The notes: generated from the sequence alone by a model not told the origin. Counted from the stretch's first letter, positions 25,659 through 38,148 are shown. The stretch: DNA of 64,000 nt from Streptomyces caniscabiei (GCF_014930365.1 NZ_JABXWI010000010.1:372001-436000); one strand, 5' to 3'. Made by a program: numbers and translations.

Positions 25659-26168
25659 ATGAGCACCACCCAGAGCGAGAGGCTGCGAGAACTGCTGGAA
25701 CCGCTCGTACGCTCCCAGGGCCTGGATCTCGAAGAGATCGCAGTGGACTCGGTCGGACGCAAGCGGGTGCTGCGGGTGGTCGTCGACTCGGACGAGGGCG
25801 CGGATCTGGACACCGTCGCCGACGTCAGCCGCGCCGTCTCGGCCAAGCTGGACGAGACGGACGCGATGGGCCAGGCGGAGTACACCCTGGAAGTCGGTAC
25901 GCCGGGCGCCGAGCGCGCCCTCACCGAGCACCGTCACTACCGCCGTGCCGTGGACCGTCTGGTGAAGTTCGCGCTCCGCGAGGACGGGGAACTCATCGCC
26001 AGAATCCTGACCGTGGACGACGACGGCCTCGACCTCGAAGTGCCCGGGGTGAAGGGCCGCAAGGCCACCACCCGCCGGCTCGCCTTCGCGGAGATCGACA
26101 GGGCCCGCGTCCAGGTCGAATTCAACCGCAAGGACAAGAAGGACATGAAGGAAGAGGAGGAGGCGTAG
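25659..26168 (+). CDS. rimP: Ribosome maturation factor RimP
   Basis: 169 residues. RimP binds the small ribosomal subunit during late assembly. Typical stretches: LVRSQGLDLEEIAVDSVGRKRVLRVVVDSDEGADLDTVADVSRAVSAKLDE and YTLEVGTPGAERALTEHRHYRRAVDRLVKF, ending in an acidic/lysine-rich tail (KDKKDMKEEEEA). It starts the rimP–nusA–ylxR–infB–DUF503–rbfA–truB operon; nusA follows after 2 bp. GAGGAG lies upstream of the ATG. Confidence 0.95.
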   Translation: MSTTQSERLRELLEPLVRSQGLDLEEIAVDSVGRKRVLRVVVDSDEGADLDTVADVSRAVSAKLDETDAMGQAEYTLEVGTPGAERALTEHRHYRRAVDRLVKFALREDGELIARILTVDDDGLDLEVPGVKGRKATTRRLAFAEIDRARVQVEFNRKDKKDMKEEEEA

Positions 26169-26170
26169 CC

Positions 26171-27169
26171 GTGGACATCGACATGAGCGCCCTGCGGGGC
26201 TTGGTACGGGAGAAGGAGATCTCCTTCGACCTGCTCGTCGAGGCGATCGAGGCGGCCCTCCTCATCGCCTACCACCGCACCGAGGGAAGCCGCCGTCACG
26301 CGCGCGTGGAGCTCAACCGGGAGACCGGCCATGTGACCGTGTGGGCGAAGGAGGACCCCGAGGACCTGGAGGAGGGGCAGCAGGCGCGCGCGTTCGACGA
26401 CACCCCGTCGGACTTCGGGCGCATCGCCGCCACCACCGCCAAACAGGTGATCCTGCAGCGACTGCGGGACGCCGAGGACGACGCCACGCTCGGCGAGTAC
26501 GCCGGACGCGAGGGCGACATCGTCACCGGTGTGGTCCAGCAGGGCCGCGACCCGAAGAACGTGCTCGTCGACATCGGCAAGCTGGAGGCCATCCTGCCGG
26601 TGCAGGAGCAGGTCCCCGGCGAGACGTACCAGCACGGCATGCGGCTCAGGTCGTACGTCGTACGGGTGGCGAAGGGTGTGCGCGGTCCGTCCGTGACGCT
26701 CTCCCGCACCCACCCCAATCTGGTGAAGAAGCTCTTCGCCCTCGAAGTGCCGGAGATCGCCGACGGGTCCGTCGAGATCGCCGCCATCGCGCGCGAGGCG
26801 GGGCACCGCACGAAGATCGCCGTCCGCTCCACCCGCAGCGGCCTGAACGCCAAGGGTGCCTGCATCGGCCCGATGGGCGGCCGGGTGCGCAACGTCATGG
26901 GCGAGCTGAACGGTGAGAAGATCGACATCGTCGACTGGTCGGACGACCCGGCGGAGATGGTGGCGAACGCGCTCTCCCCGGCCCGGGTCTCCAAGGTCGA
27001 CGTGGTGGACCTCGCGGCCCGCTCCGCGCGGGTGACGGTGCCCGACTACCAGCTGTCGCTGGCGATCGGCAAGGAGGGCCAGAACGCCCGCCTCGCCGCC
27101 CGTCTCACCGGCTGGCGGATCGACATCCGCCCGGACACCGAACAGCCGTCGGAGCAGGCGCCGCAGTAG
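26171..27169 (+). CDS. nusA: Transcription termination/antitermination factor NusA
   Basis: 332 residues, GTG start 2 bp after rimP. Order: N-terminal RNA-polymerase-binding domain (1–~110), S1 domain (~115–190; GDIVTGVVQQGRDPKNVLVDIGK), two KH domains (GPMGGRVRNVMGEL; LAIGKEGQNARLAARLTGWRIDI). It lacks the C-terminal acidic repeats of the E. coli protein, as in other actinobacteria. It acts in pausing, termination and rRNA antitermination. Confidence 0.96.
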   Translation: MDIDMSALRGLVREKEISFDLLVEAIEAALLIAYHRTEGSRRHARVELNRETGHVTVWAKEDPEDLEEGQQARAFDDTPSDFGRIAATTAKQVILQRLRDAEDDATLGEYAGREGDIVTGVVQQGRDPKNVLVDIGKLEAILPVQEQVPGETYQHGMRLRSYVVRVAKGVRGPSVTLSRTHPNLVKKLFALEVPEIADGSVEIAAIAREAGHRTKIAVRSTRSGLNAKGACIGPMGGRVRNVMGELNGEKIDIVDWSDDPAEMVANALSPARVSKVDVVDLAARSARVTVPDYQLSLAIGKEGQNARLAARLTGWRIDIRPDTEQPSEQAPQ

Positions 27170-27293
27170 GCGTCGTGGTGGCAGGGAATAGATCCAGGCC
27201 GCAGGTCGCTCAGATCACGTCAGTTATATGCGCGGCAACTGTTCGATTCTTGCCCCAAAGGGGTGAGGTCGCCGCGGGGAGGTAGACTTAGCA

Positions 27294-27590
27294 GTGTCTG
27301 GCCGGACGCGTGCCCGCGCATGCCCTGAACGCACCTGTGTGGGGTGCAGGCAGCGAGCGGCCAAGACCGAACTGCTGCGCGTCGTGGCGATCGAGGACGA
27401 ATGCGTCCCCGATCCTCGCGGTACGCTGCCCGGCCGGGGTGCGTACGTACACCCCGTTCAGGTCTGTCTCGACCTGGGCGTACGCCGCCGGGCGTTCACG
27501 CGGGCGCTGCGCGCCCCGGGAGCGCTCGACACAAAGGCGTTGCGCCGATACGTGGAGCAGACAACAGTTGCCGAGCAGGCAACACCGTAA
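27294..27590 (+). CDS. ylxR: YlxR family RNA-binding protein (DUF448)
   Basis: 98 residues from GTG with GGAGGT upstream. The family motif RTCVGCRQRAAKTELLRVV and GRGAYVHP are present. YlxR proteins bind RNA and in some bacteria influence RNase P and metabolism genes. It sits between nusA and infB, its usual place. The C-terminus is Thr/Ala/Gln-rich. The 124-bp gap before it is AT-richer (GTTATATGCG) and could hold an internal promoter. Confidence 0.93.
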   Translation: MSGRTRARACPERTCVGCRQRAAKTELLRVVAIEDECVPDPRGTLPGRGAYVHPVQVCLDLGVRRRAFTRALRAPGALDTKALRRYVEQTTVAEQATP

Positions 27591-27737
27591 GACGTGTCGC
27601 ACGGAGCCTCCGTGCGGCCCTGGTACCCCGCGAGTTGGAAGTAGGTCGAGATTGCGATGAGCACTCGATGAGCACGCGATGAGTACGCCCATGAAGTAGC
27701 GACGGTCCGGACGCACCCGGACCTAAAAAGGAGCGAA

Positions 27738-30848
<3,111 letters not shown>

Positions 30849-30864
30849 CAGCCGCTGGTTCATG

Positions 30865-30898
30865 CCGGCCGGGGGTGCCATTCGGTACCCCCGGCCGG
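30865..30898. terminator. Hairpin after infB
   Basis: CCGGCCGGGGGTGCC pairs with GGTACCCCCGGCCGG around a 4-base loop, 17 bp after the infB stop. It may reduce transcription of the downstream DUF503–rbfA–truB genes or serve as a processing site. Confidence 0.75.
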
Positions 30899-30936
30899 TG
30901 TGGCCGTTCCTGGGGGTTCTGCCCCCGGGCCCCCCT

Positions 30937-30960
30937 TCGCACAGTTCCCCGCGCCCCTAA
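30937..30960 (-). repeat. Copy of dispersed intergenic repeat
   Basis: Read on the minus strand: AGGGGCGCGGGGAACTGTGC. Located between infB and the DUF503 gene, after the infB hairpin. Confidence 0.6.
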
Positions 30961-31063
30961 AAGCGATCGAGCCCCCACCGGGTTCGATGTACGGTTCTGA
31001 TGTTCCCGCCCGGTCTACGGGCGGGCCATCGATCCCGTACCGGCGGGTGAACCGGATACACAC

Positions 31064-31357
31064 ATGTACGTGGGGACTCTGTCCTTCGATCTCCTGCTCG
31101 GCGACGTACGGTCGCTGAAGGAGAAGCGCTCCGTCGTCCGCCCGATCGTGGCCGAGCTGCACCGCAAGTTCGCGGTGAGCGTGGCGGAGGTCGACCACAT
31201 GGATCTGCACCGCAGGGCCGTGATCGGCCTCGCGGTGGTGTCCGGTGACACGGGGCACCTGACCGACGTACTGGACCGCTGCGAGCGGCTGGTCGCCGGA
31301 CGTCCCGAGGTGGAGCTGCTGTCGGTACGACGCCGCCTGCACGGCGACGACGACTGA
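31064..31357 (+). CDS. DUF503 family protein (YlxP-like)
   Basis: 97 residues, ATG start. Matches the small DUF503/YlxP family found between infB and rbfA: MYVGTLSFDLLLGDVRSLKEKRSVVRPIVAELHRKFAVSVAEVDHMDLHRRAVIGLAVVSGD. The biochemical role is not established; position in the operon suggests a link with ribosome assembly. The ribosome site is weak. Confidence 0.92.
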   Translation: MYVGTLSFDLLLGDVRSLKEKRSVVRPIVAELHRKFAVSVAEVDHMDLHRRAVIGLAVVSGDTGHLTDVLDRCERLVAGRPEVELLSVRRRLHGDDD

Positions 31358-31419
31358 ACCGGCGGCCCGGGGACAGTTGAAAAGCAGTAGTCACGCAGAA
31401 CGAGCTAGGAGACGGACCA

Positions 31420-31884
31420 GTGGCCGACAACGCGCGTGCCAAGAGGCTGGCGGACCTCATCCGAGAGGTGGTGGCCCAGAAGCTGCTGCGCGGGATCAAG
31501 GACCCGCGGCTCGGCTCACACGTCACCGTCACGGACACCCGGGTGACCGGGGACCTGCGGGAGGCGACCGTCTTCTACACGGTGTACGGGGACGACGAGG
31601 AGCGGGCGGCCGCCGCCGCGGGGCTGGAGAGCGCCAAGGGCATCCTCCGCTCCGAGGTCGGCCGGGCCGCCGGGGTGAAGTTCACACCGACCCTCACCTT
31701 CGTGGCCGACGCCCTCCCGGACACCGCCAAGACCATCGACGACCTCCTCGACAAGGCGCGGGCCTCGGACGCCGCCGTGCGTGAGAGCGCCTCGGGCGCC
31801 AAGTACGCCGGTGAGGCCGACCCCTACCGCAAGCCGGGCGACGACGCCGAGGACGACGCCGACGAGGATGCCGCCGCCGAATGA
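31420..31884 (+). CDS. rbfA: Ribosome-binding factor A
   Basis: 154 residues from GTG with GGAG upstream. KH-like fold: RAKRLADLIREVVAQKLLRGIKDPRLG…VTVTDTRVTGDLREATVFYTVYG, with the C-terminal segment LTFVADALPDTAKTIDDLLDKAR. The tail is acidic (DDAEDDADEDAAAE), as in other streptomycetes. RbfA is needed for 16S rRNA 5'-end maturation. It overlaps truB by ATGA. Confidence 0.95.
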   Translation: MADNARAKRLADLIREVVAQKLLRGIKDPRLGSHVTVTDTRVTGDLREATVFYTVYGDDEERAAAAAGLESAKGILRSEVGRAAGVKFTPTLTFVADALPDTAKTIDDLLDKARASDAAVRESASGAKYAGEADPYRKPGDDAEDDADEDAAAE

Positions 31885-32795
31885 CCCAGCAGCGCCAGAA
31901 GAACACCACGCCCGACGGCCTTGTCATCGTCGACAAGCCGTCGGGCTTCACTTCGCACGATGTCGTCGCCAAGATGCGGGGCATCGCCCGGACCCGACGG
32001 GTCGGGCACGCGGGGACGCTCGACCCGATGGCCACCGGAGTGCTCGTCCTGGGGGTGGAGAAGGCGACCAAGCTGCTCGGTCACCTCGCGCTCACGGAGA
32101 AGGAGTACCTCGGCACCGTCCGGCTCGGACAGACGACGGTCACCGACGACGCCGAGGGCGAGATCACGGCGTCGGTCGACGCGTCGAAGGTCACCCGGGA
32201 CGCGGTCGACGCCGGTGTGGCCGAGCTGACCGGCCAGATCATGCAGGTGCCGTCCAAGGTCAGCGCCATCAAGATCGACGGCGTGCGGTCGTACAAACGG
32301 GCCCGTGACGGCGAGGACTTCGAGATCCCCGCCCGGCCCGTCACCGTCTCCTCCTTCGCCGTGTACGACGTCCGCGAGGCCGTCGCCGAGGACGGCACCC
32401 CCGTCCTCGACCTGGTGGTGTCGGTGGTGTGCTCCTCCGGGACCTACATCCGCGCCCTCGCCCGCGATCTGGGCGCCGGCCTGGGCGTCGGCGGCCACCT
32501 GACCGCGCTGCGCCGGACGCGTGTGGGCCCGTACAAGCTGGACTCCGCGCGGACCCTCGACCAGCTCCAGCAGGAGCTGACCGTCATGCCGGTCGCCGAG
32601 GCCGCCGCGGCCGCGTTCCCCCGCTGGGACGTGGACGACAAGCGCGCCCGACTGCTGCTGAACGGCGTCCGCCTGGACATGCCCGAGGAGTACACGGCCC
32701 GCGGCGCGACAGCGGTCTTCGACCCCACGGGCCGCTTCCTGGCCCTGGTGGAGAGCCACAAGGGCAAGGCGAAGAGCCTGGCCGTCTTCGGCTGA
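31881..32795 (+). CDS. truB: tRNA pseudouridine(55) synthase
   Basis: Forms pseudouridine 55 in the T-loop of tRNAs. 304 residues. Catalytic D48 lies in GHAGTLDPMATGVL; KPSGFTSHDVV and the later RSYKRARDGEDFEIPARPV and SGTYIRALARDLG blocks are typical. The C-terminal PUA-like region is present. Translation is coupled to rbfA by the ATGA overlap. It is the last gene of the operon and is followed by strong inverted repeats. Confidence 0.96.
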   Translation: MTQQRQKNTTPDGLVIVDKPSGFTSHDVVAKMRGIARTRRVGHAGTLDPMATGVLVLGVEKATKLLGHLALTEKEYLGTVRLGQTTVTDDAEGEITASVDASKVTRDAVDAGVAELTGQIMQVPSKVSAIKIDGVRSYKRARDGEDFEIPARPVTVSSFAVYDVREAVAEDGTPVLDLVVSVVCSSGTYIRALARDLGAGLGVGGHLTALRRTRVGPYKLDSARTLDQLQQELTVMPVAEAAAAAFPRWDVDDKRARLLLNGVRLDMPEEYTARGATAVFDPTGRFLALVESHKGKAKSLAVFG

Positions 32796-32802
32796 CTTCC
32801 GG

Positions 32803-32822
32803 CTGGGGCCCCGGGGCCCCAG
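32803..32822. terminator. Palindrome after truB
   Basis: CTGGGGCCCCGGGGCCCCAG is a perfect 20-bp palindrome 7 bp after the truB stop, a likely terminator for the rimP–truB operon. Confidence 0.65.
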
Positions 32823-32863
32823 GGCTCTGCGGGCATTTGTGCGCGCGGGGCTCTGCGGGCTTT

Positions 32864-32923
32864 TCAGGGGCGCGGGGAACTGTGCGATCAGCTACGCACG
32901 ACCCGCACCCGCAGAACCCAGCG
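32864..32923 (+). repeat. Copy of dispersed intergenic repeat, long form
   Basis: TCAGGGGCGCGGGGAACTGT followed by GCGATCAGCTACGCACGACCCGCACCCGCAG; compare 20744–20790 and 19640–19712. Confidence 0.7.
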
Positions 32924-33240
32924 CAACCACCCGAGCTGTCAGGCGGGGGTCAGGGGCGCAGCCCCTGGCCGGGCCGGTGCCGCAGGCACCCGGCACCCCA
33001 CGGCCCCACCCAGCGGAGTGTGGAGCGGCGGTCACGGGGTCACTGTTCCCGCCGCTCCACGGTCCCCCCTCGGTTCCCCCACCCAGAGGTGTATCCATCC
33101 GCCCGGGCCTATTCACCCCTTCGTGCAGGCGCTCGGAGTGAACCGAGGGAGCGGAAGGGGGCGCGTTCGCCGCGAGATCTGTTCCGCTGATCTTCACGTG
33201 CCTACCGTCGGAACACAGGTACGACGGGGGAGGTCAGGAC

Positions 33241-36200
33241 ATGGCGGTACGGGGCCGTCGGGCAACCGACGACGGCCGCCGGGCGGCGCGGGACGAAGTC
33301 CTGGTGCGGGTCGGCGATCTGGCGGGACGACCACGTGGCACGGGCTTCGTCGCCGACCACCACGGCACGGTCGTCACCAGCCACGAGGCGGTGGACGGGC
33401 TGGCCCGCATCGTGGTGCGCGCCACCGGCGACCAGGTCTGCGTGGTGACGTCCGACGAGGTCACCCCGCTGCCCGCCCTCGATCTCGCGCTCATCCGCAC
33501 CCAGGGGCTGTGCGTGGACCCGCTGCCCTTCGCCCTGCGGGAGGAGGTCGCGACGGGCGCGTACGTCCGTATCGCTGCCGGCGGCTGGCGTGAGGCACGG
33601 GTGCTGGGCACGGCGGACGTCACGTACACCGCGACCGACGGCTTCCATCTGCTGCGCGGCGCCCTGGAGTTGGCGATCGGCACCGCCGGCAGCGAGGCGC
33701 TGAGGCTGGGCGGCGGCGCGGCCGGGGGACCCGTGCTCGACATGACCACGGGCGCCGTCGTGGGCGTCCTCGGCACGGCCCTGGAGGCACAGCACCGGGC
33801 GACCGGCTTCGCCGTGCCCCTGCGCGGATGGCGCGTCGAGCGGCCGCTGGCCGAGCTGCTCGCACGCAACGCGGCGACCGTACCGGCGTACGGGACGGAT
33901 CTGAACCTGGCGGGGGTGCTGGAGCTCACGGCCACGACGGTCGGCTCGGACGGGCCGGGGCCGGGGGCGGGTGCGGGGGCAGTGGCGGCGGCCGGTGCCG
34001 AGCCCGTCGAACGAGTCGATGTCGTCCGGGAGTTCACTGCCTTCTCCGAGGGCCCCGCCACCGTTCTCGGCCTCGTCGGCCCGCCCGGCAGCGGCCGTAC
34101 GACGGAACTGGCCGCCCTCGCCGCCCGCCGGGGCAGGGGTCCGGCCCCCGCCCCGACTCTCTGGCTCCGGGGCGCCGACCTCCTCTCCGCCGACACCTCC
34201 GTGGCCGACGCGGCCTGCCGCGCGCTGGAACGGGCGGGACGCATCGTGGCGGCGTCGGACGTGCCGGAGTGGGCGGCGGAGGAGTGGGGGTACGGGGCGG
34301 GGGCGGGTGGAGCCGGGGGCGGCGTCGGCGCTGCCGCGGGCGAAGCCTCTGCTGCGTCGAACTCGTGCAGGAACGGGGCCGCTTCGCCGGACTCGCAGGA
34401 GGCCGGTGAGGGGGGAGGGGGCGACCGGGCAGCCGGACGCGCCGCAGGTTCCGCCGGCGCGAGCTGGGCCGCCGGGGCGGTCGGGTCGCCGGGGTCTGTC
34501 GGGTCCACGACCGGGGCCGGAGCTGGAGCCGGGGCGGCGGGCGGGGGCGTCGCGTCGGGTGGGTGGGCCGCGTCGGACTTCTCGGCCGCCTTCGCCGCTT
34601 CCGCAGGCGCTTGCGGCGACGACTCCTCGGGCGATGCCCAGGCGCAGGGCCATTCGGCGGCCGGGGTCGGGCGGCCGTGGCTGCCCGGTCGCTATCAGGG
34701 AGAGTTGGGCGACATCCGGCCGGAGCGGCTCGCGCGGCTCGCGGAGGAGGCGGGGCGGCCACTGCTGTTGCTGCTCGACGGGCCCGAGGAGATGCCGCCG
34801 ACGCTCGCGCACCGGCTGGCCGAGTGGACCGCGGGGACGGCCGAGTGGTTGCGGGCGCACGGGGCGCGACTCGTGGTGGCCTGCCGTGCCGAGTACTGGG
34901 AGCGGGCCGGGGCGCACTTTCCTGCGGAGCTGCTGTACGGGGAGGCTCCCGGCGCGGAGGGGCAGTTGCTGCCGGCGTGTGTGCGCCTGGGCGACCTGAC
35001 GGAGAGCGAGGCCCGGCGGGCTCGCCTGCGGTACGGGATCCCGGAGGACGCGCTCACCGCCGCGGACGCCCGCCACCCCCTCACCCTGCGCCTCCTGTCC
35101 GAGATCCGAGCGGCCCTGCCGTCCCCCTCGAACGGCCGCCCCGGCGAGGATGGCGCCCCCGCCGGCCCACCCGACGAGCAAGCGGCAGGGACCGCTCGGT
35201 CAAGCCGACCCGAGACAGAGCCGGAGAACCGGGCGCCGGGTGGCCCCGGGGCCGGGAATCAGCGTCGTAGCGAACGGAAGACGGAAGGCCCGGGTTGGCG
35301 CGGTCCGGGACCGGAATGCGGGGCCTCGGGCGATCGTGGTGGACAGGAGGAGCCGGGCTGGGGTGATCGGGGGCCGGAGGGGCAGGGCTGGTGCGGTCCG
35401 GGGCCGGAGGGCGGGGTCTCGGGCGATCGCGGGGGTTGGGAGGAGCAGAGGCGGCACGGCTCGGGACCTGAGCGTCCGGGTCGGGACGGCTGGACGCCGC
35501 AGGCGGAGTGGCCGGACGGTTGGGGGCGGCCGGAGCAGCAGGGCCAGGGGCAGGGGCAGGGGCAGGGCCAGGGGCAGGGCCAGGGGCAGGGGCACGGGCA
35601 GGGGCTGTACGGCCCGGTAGTACCGGGCTGGGAGGACGCCCAGGGCCCGGGTGGCGAGCCCGGCTATCACTGGCTCCGTACCGCGCACGCGGGCGCCGGG
35701 GGCCCTTCGGCCGGGCACACCGCCACGGCCGACCCCACGGCGGGCGGTGCCTCCGCTCCGTTCGCTCCGTACGTTCCCGGGGGACCCGGCGCCGGTAGCC
35801 ACCCGTCCGGTCGGACGGCGCCGCCCACCGGGCCCGAGCCGTACTCCACCGACCCGGCCGGACCCTTTTTCCGCTCCTGCACCCCCGGCACGACCCCACC
35901 ACCCACCGGCCCGACCTGGCACCCTTCCGGCCCCACCCCACCCCCTACTCCCTCCCCCCGCCCCGGCAGGGACGAGGTACTGGCCGCCTATCTGGATCTC
36001 ATGTGTCTGCGCGTCGCCGTGCGGCTCGCCGCTGTGAACGGGGTGCGAGGGGCCGGCGTGCGGCGGCTGGCGGCGCAGGTGGCCGGGCAGGTGCACGAGG
36101 CGGCCCGGCGCTGTCTCGGCCCCGGGCAGGGAGAGCTGGACCGGGCGGCGTTCGAGGCCGTGTTCCCGTGGGGACCCGTGCCGGGGCGGCGGCTCGGCGG

Positions 36201-38148
36201 CACCACCGGCTGGGCCTCGGCTGTACTCACCGAGGGCCTGCTCGTCCCGGCCGGCGACGGCTACCGCTTCGCCCACGAGGAACTCGCCGACTGGATCCAG
36301 GGCGCGCACCTGGACCTCGACGCAGCCCTGCACGCCCTCGTGCACCGCGGCTGGGTCGCCCAGGCCGAGTCACGGCGCGGCTGGGGCACCATGCCCTCGG
36401 AGGCCCGCGTCCGCAGGCAGGCCCGCCGCGCCACCCGCAACCTCCCCGTGCCCCGCCACCGCATCGGCCCCGTCGTCCACGCCCTGCTCCTCCTCGGCCG
36501 GCAGCAGGGCCCCACCGAACTCGCCGGACGCCTGGAGGAGTTGCTCGACGCGCTGGACGCCCTGCTGCCCCCGGGCGCCCCCGCCCCGGACGACCCCACC
36601 TGGTGGGCCACCCGCCTCCTGGCCGAGGTCCTGCTCCAGGTGCCCGACGCGACGCCGTACACCAGGGTGCTGCGGTTCCTCACCGAGCGGATCGGCGCCT
36701 GGCGTGCGCAGGGCCGGGGTGTGCCGCCCGAGTTCGGCCCGGACTTCTGGGCCGCGCTGCCCCTGCCCGAGGCGGAACGGTTCGACCTGCTGCGACGCCT
36801 GGTCGTCGCCGACCCGGCCACCGACGAGGGACCCCGCTATCTGGACGCGGTCTCCCGGCTGCTGGCGGCCGCCCCCGTCGCCGTACAACCGCTGCTCACC
36901 CGCTGGTTCCTGGACGACACCCCGCTGGTCGCGACCCCGGACGCCACCGTGGCGACGGCCGCGCAGGCCCTGCTGCACACCCATCGCCGGTGCGCCCTGG
37001 ACGACCTGACCGAGGCGCTCGTCGACAGCGCGCACCGCCGCGGCGACGAACTCCTCGCGGTGCTGTCCGAGGAGGAACCCTCGGCGGTGTGCCGGGCCGT
37101 CGACAGGTGGGCGCACGACGAGCGTCCGGCCCGGCGCGTCGCGGGGCTCGCGTACGGGCTGCGGACCGCTCCGCACGTACGCACGGAGGCCGACCGCGAG
37201 CTCCTGCGCTACGCGGCGTTCGCCCTGTTGGGCCGCCCCTCCGACGTCACCCTGCACAGCGGCGCCCTCGCCCTGCTCGTACGGGATCCGCTGACCAGGT
37301 CGCGGTATCTGCCGCAGGCGCTGGAACGGTTCGCGGCCGGTGACCCGCAGTTGCCCGCGAGCGCCGTCGTCACGGCTCTCGCCACCCACCCCGATCCGGT
37401 CCTGGACGCCTTCCGGGCGCGGCTGCGCTCGCCGGGCGCGGAAGGCGCGGAGGGTGCCGAATGCTCGGACGGGGAGGCCCTGCGTACGCTCGCCGAGGTC
37501 ACCACCCCCGGCCTCGCGCGCCGCGTCACCGCCCTCGTACGGGAGGTCGTCGCCCTGCGCCCCGAGGTGGCCGGGCACGTCGCCGTGTACGTCGACCGCC
37601 GACTGGAACATGGCCCAGGCACCCGCGTCGTACTGTTCCCGCTGGTCAGCGGCCTGATCGTCGACGGCCCCGTCCAGGTGCGCGCGGCCCTCGCGGCGGT
37701 CTTCGCCGAGCCCGGCACCCCCGTCTCCGGTCCGCTGCGGCGCGAACTGCTCGACCTGCTGATGGCGACCGAGCGGGACCCGTCCGTCCTCGACGCGCTG
37801 CTGCGAGCGGTCGTCGCGGGCACGGCGGGCACGGCGGGTAGGGCGGATGGGGCGGGGAGGGCGGACGGGGCGGGCACGGCGCGTACGGCGGGTTCGAGCG
37901 AGGGCGCGGGCACGGCCGTCCGGGTGCTTGTCCACCGCATCGGTCTGCTGCTCGTCCGTACGCCCGAAGGGGCCACCCGGTTCGACTGGGCGCTCGTCGA
38001 CCTGGCCCGCCACGTGCCCGGTTTCGCGGAGCTGGTGGCCGACTGGCTCACCGGTACGCCCCAGGAGTGGGCAGCGGTGGTCGGTCCCAGCACCCGCCGG
38101 ATGATCGAGAACCTGGCGGGGGTGCCGGGTGTGCGGGTGCCCGCGTGA
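33241..38148 (+). CDS. Large fusion protein: trypsin-like domain (Ser lost) plus STAND-like NTPase
   Basis: 1635 residues, ATG after GGGGGAGG. Residues 1–200 form a trypsin/HtrA-like domain with H48 (VVTSHEAV) and D81 (LDLALIR), but the serine motif reads GAAGGP with Ala161 where Ser is needed. From ~265 a P-loop NTPase follows: Walker A GPPGSGRTTE (~280), Walker B LLLLLDGPEE (~508) and VACRAEYWE, a pattern seen in STAND ATPases. An Ala/Gly-rich insert separates the two Walker motifs and a Gly/Pro/Gln-rich insert (~630–900) includes a GQ repeat. The C-terminal ~700 residues are Leu/Arg-rich helices, probably HEAT-like. It lies between truB and ribF; the role is unknown, with signalling or conflict response the usual guess for this domain type. 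Confidence 0.75.
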   Translation: MAVRGRRATDDGRRAARDEVLVRVGDLAGRPRGTGFVADHHGTVVTSHEAVDGLARIVVRATGDQVCVVTSDEVTPLPALDLALIRTQGLCVDPLPFALREEVATGAYVRIAAGGWREARVLGTADVTYTATDGFHLLRGALELAIGTAGSEALRLGGGAAGGPVLDMTTGAVVGVLGTALEAQHRATGFAVPLRGWRVERPLAELLARNAATVPAYGTDLNLAGVLELTATTVGSDGPGPGAGAGAVAAAGAEPVERVDVVREFTAFSEGPATVLGLVGPPGSGRTTELAALAARRGRGPAPAPTLWLRGADLLSADTSVADAACRALERAGRIVAASDVPEWAAEEWGYGAGAGGAGGGVGAAAGEASAASNSCRNGAASPDSQEAGEGGGGDRAAGRAAGSAGASWAAGAVGSPGSVGSTTGAGAGAGAAGGGVASGGWAASDFSAAFAASAGACGDDSSGDAQAQGHSAAGVGRPWLPGRYQGELGDIRPERLARLAEEAGRPLLLLLDGPEEMPPTLAHRLAEWTAGTAEWLRAHGARLVVACRAEYWERAGAHFPAELLYGEAPGAEGQLLPACVRLGDLTESEARRARLRYGIPEDALTAADARHPLTLRLLSEIRAALPSPSNGRPGEDGAPAGPPDEQAAGTARSSRPETEPENRAPGGPGAGNQRRSERKTEGPGWRGPGPECGASGDRGGQEEPGWGDRGPEGQGWCGPGPEGGVSGDRGGWEEQRRHGSGPERPGRDGWTPQAEWPDGWGRPEQQGQGQGQGQGQGQGQGQGHGQGLYGPVVPGWEDAQGPGGEPGYHWLRTAHAGAGGPSAGHTATADPTAGGASAPFAPYVPGGPGAGSHPSGRTAPPTGPEPYSTDPAGPFFRSCTPGTTPPPTGPTWHPSGPTPPPTPSPRPGRDEVLAAYLDLMCLRVAVRLAAVNGVRGAGVRRLAAQVAGQVHEAARRCLGPGQGELDRAAFEAVFPWGPVPGRRLGGTTGWASAVLTEGLLVPAGDGYRFAHEELADWIQGAHLDLDAALHALVHRGWVAQAESRRGWGTMPSEARVRRQARRATRNLPVPRHRIGPVVHALLLLGRQQGPTELAGRLEELLDALDALLPPGAPAPDDPTWWATRLLAEVLLQVPDATPYTRVLRFLTERIGAWRAQGRGVPPEFGPDFWAALPLPEAERFDLLRRLVVADPATDEGPRYLDAVSRLLAAAPVAVQPLLTRWFLDDTPLVATPDATVATAAQALLHTHRRCALDDLTEALVDSAHRRGDELLAVLSEEEPSAVCRAVDRWAHDERPARRVAGLAYGLRTAPHVRTEADRELLRYAAFALLGRPSDVTLHSGALALLVRDPLTRSRYLPQALERFAAGDPQLPASAVVTALATHPDPVLDAFRARLRSPGAEGAEGAECSDGEALRTLAEVTTPGLARRVTALVREVVALRPEVAGHVAVYVDRRLEHGPGTRVVLFPLVSGLIVDGPVQVRAALAAVFAEPGTPVSGPLRRELLDLLMATERDPSVLDALLRAVVAGTAGTAGRADGAGRADGAGTARTAGSSEGAGTAVRVLVHRIGLLLVRTPEGATRFDWALVDLARHVPGFAELVADWLTGTPQEWAAVVGPSTRRMIENLAGVPGVRVPA
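35538..35604 (+). repeat. Minisatellite (CAGGGG)n inside the coding region
   Basis: About eleven copies of a 6-bp unit (CAGGGG/CAGGGC) in frame, coding for a Gly-Gln run near residues 767–788 of the 1635-residue protein. A site where length can change by slippage without breaking the frame. Confidence 0.85.

Larger units (their letters stand above)
32796..33240. other. 445-bp intergenic region rich in hairpins
   Basis: No gene is seen. It contains the truB terminator palindrome, a repeated GGGCTCTGCGGGC (near 32823 and 32849), the dispersed repeat at 32864, short hairpins (GGGGCGCAGCCCC; GGTGCCGCAGGCACC) near 32955–33000, and a 12-bp perfect stem GTGGAGCGGCGG/CCGCCGCTCCAC at 33020–33060 with a 17-base loop. 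The final ~100 bp presumably hold the promoter of the next gene (GGGGGAGG ribosome site at about 33226). Confidence 0.7.
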
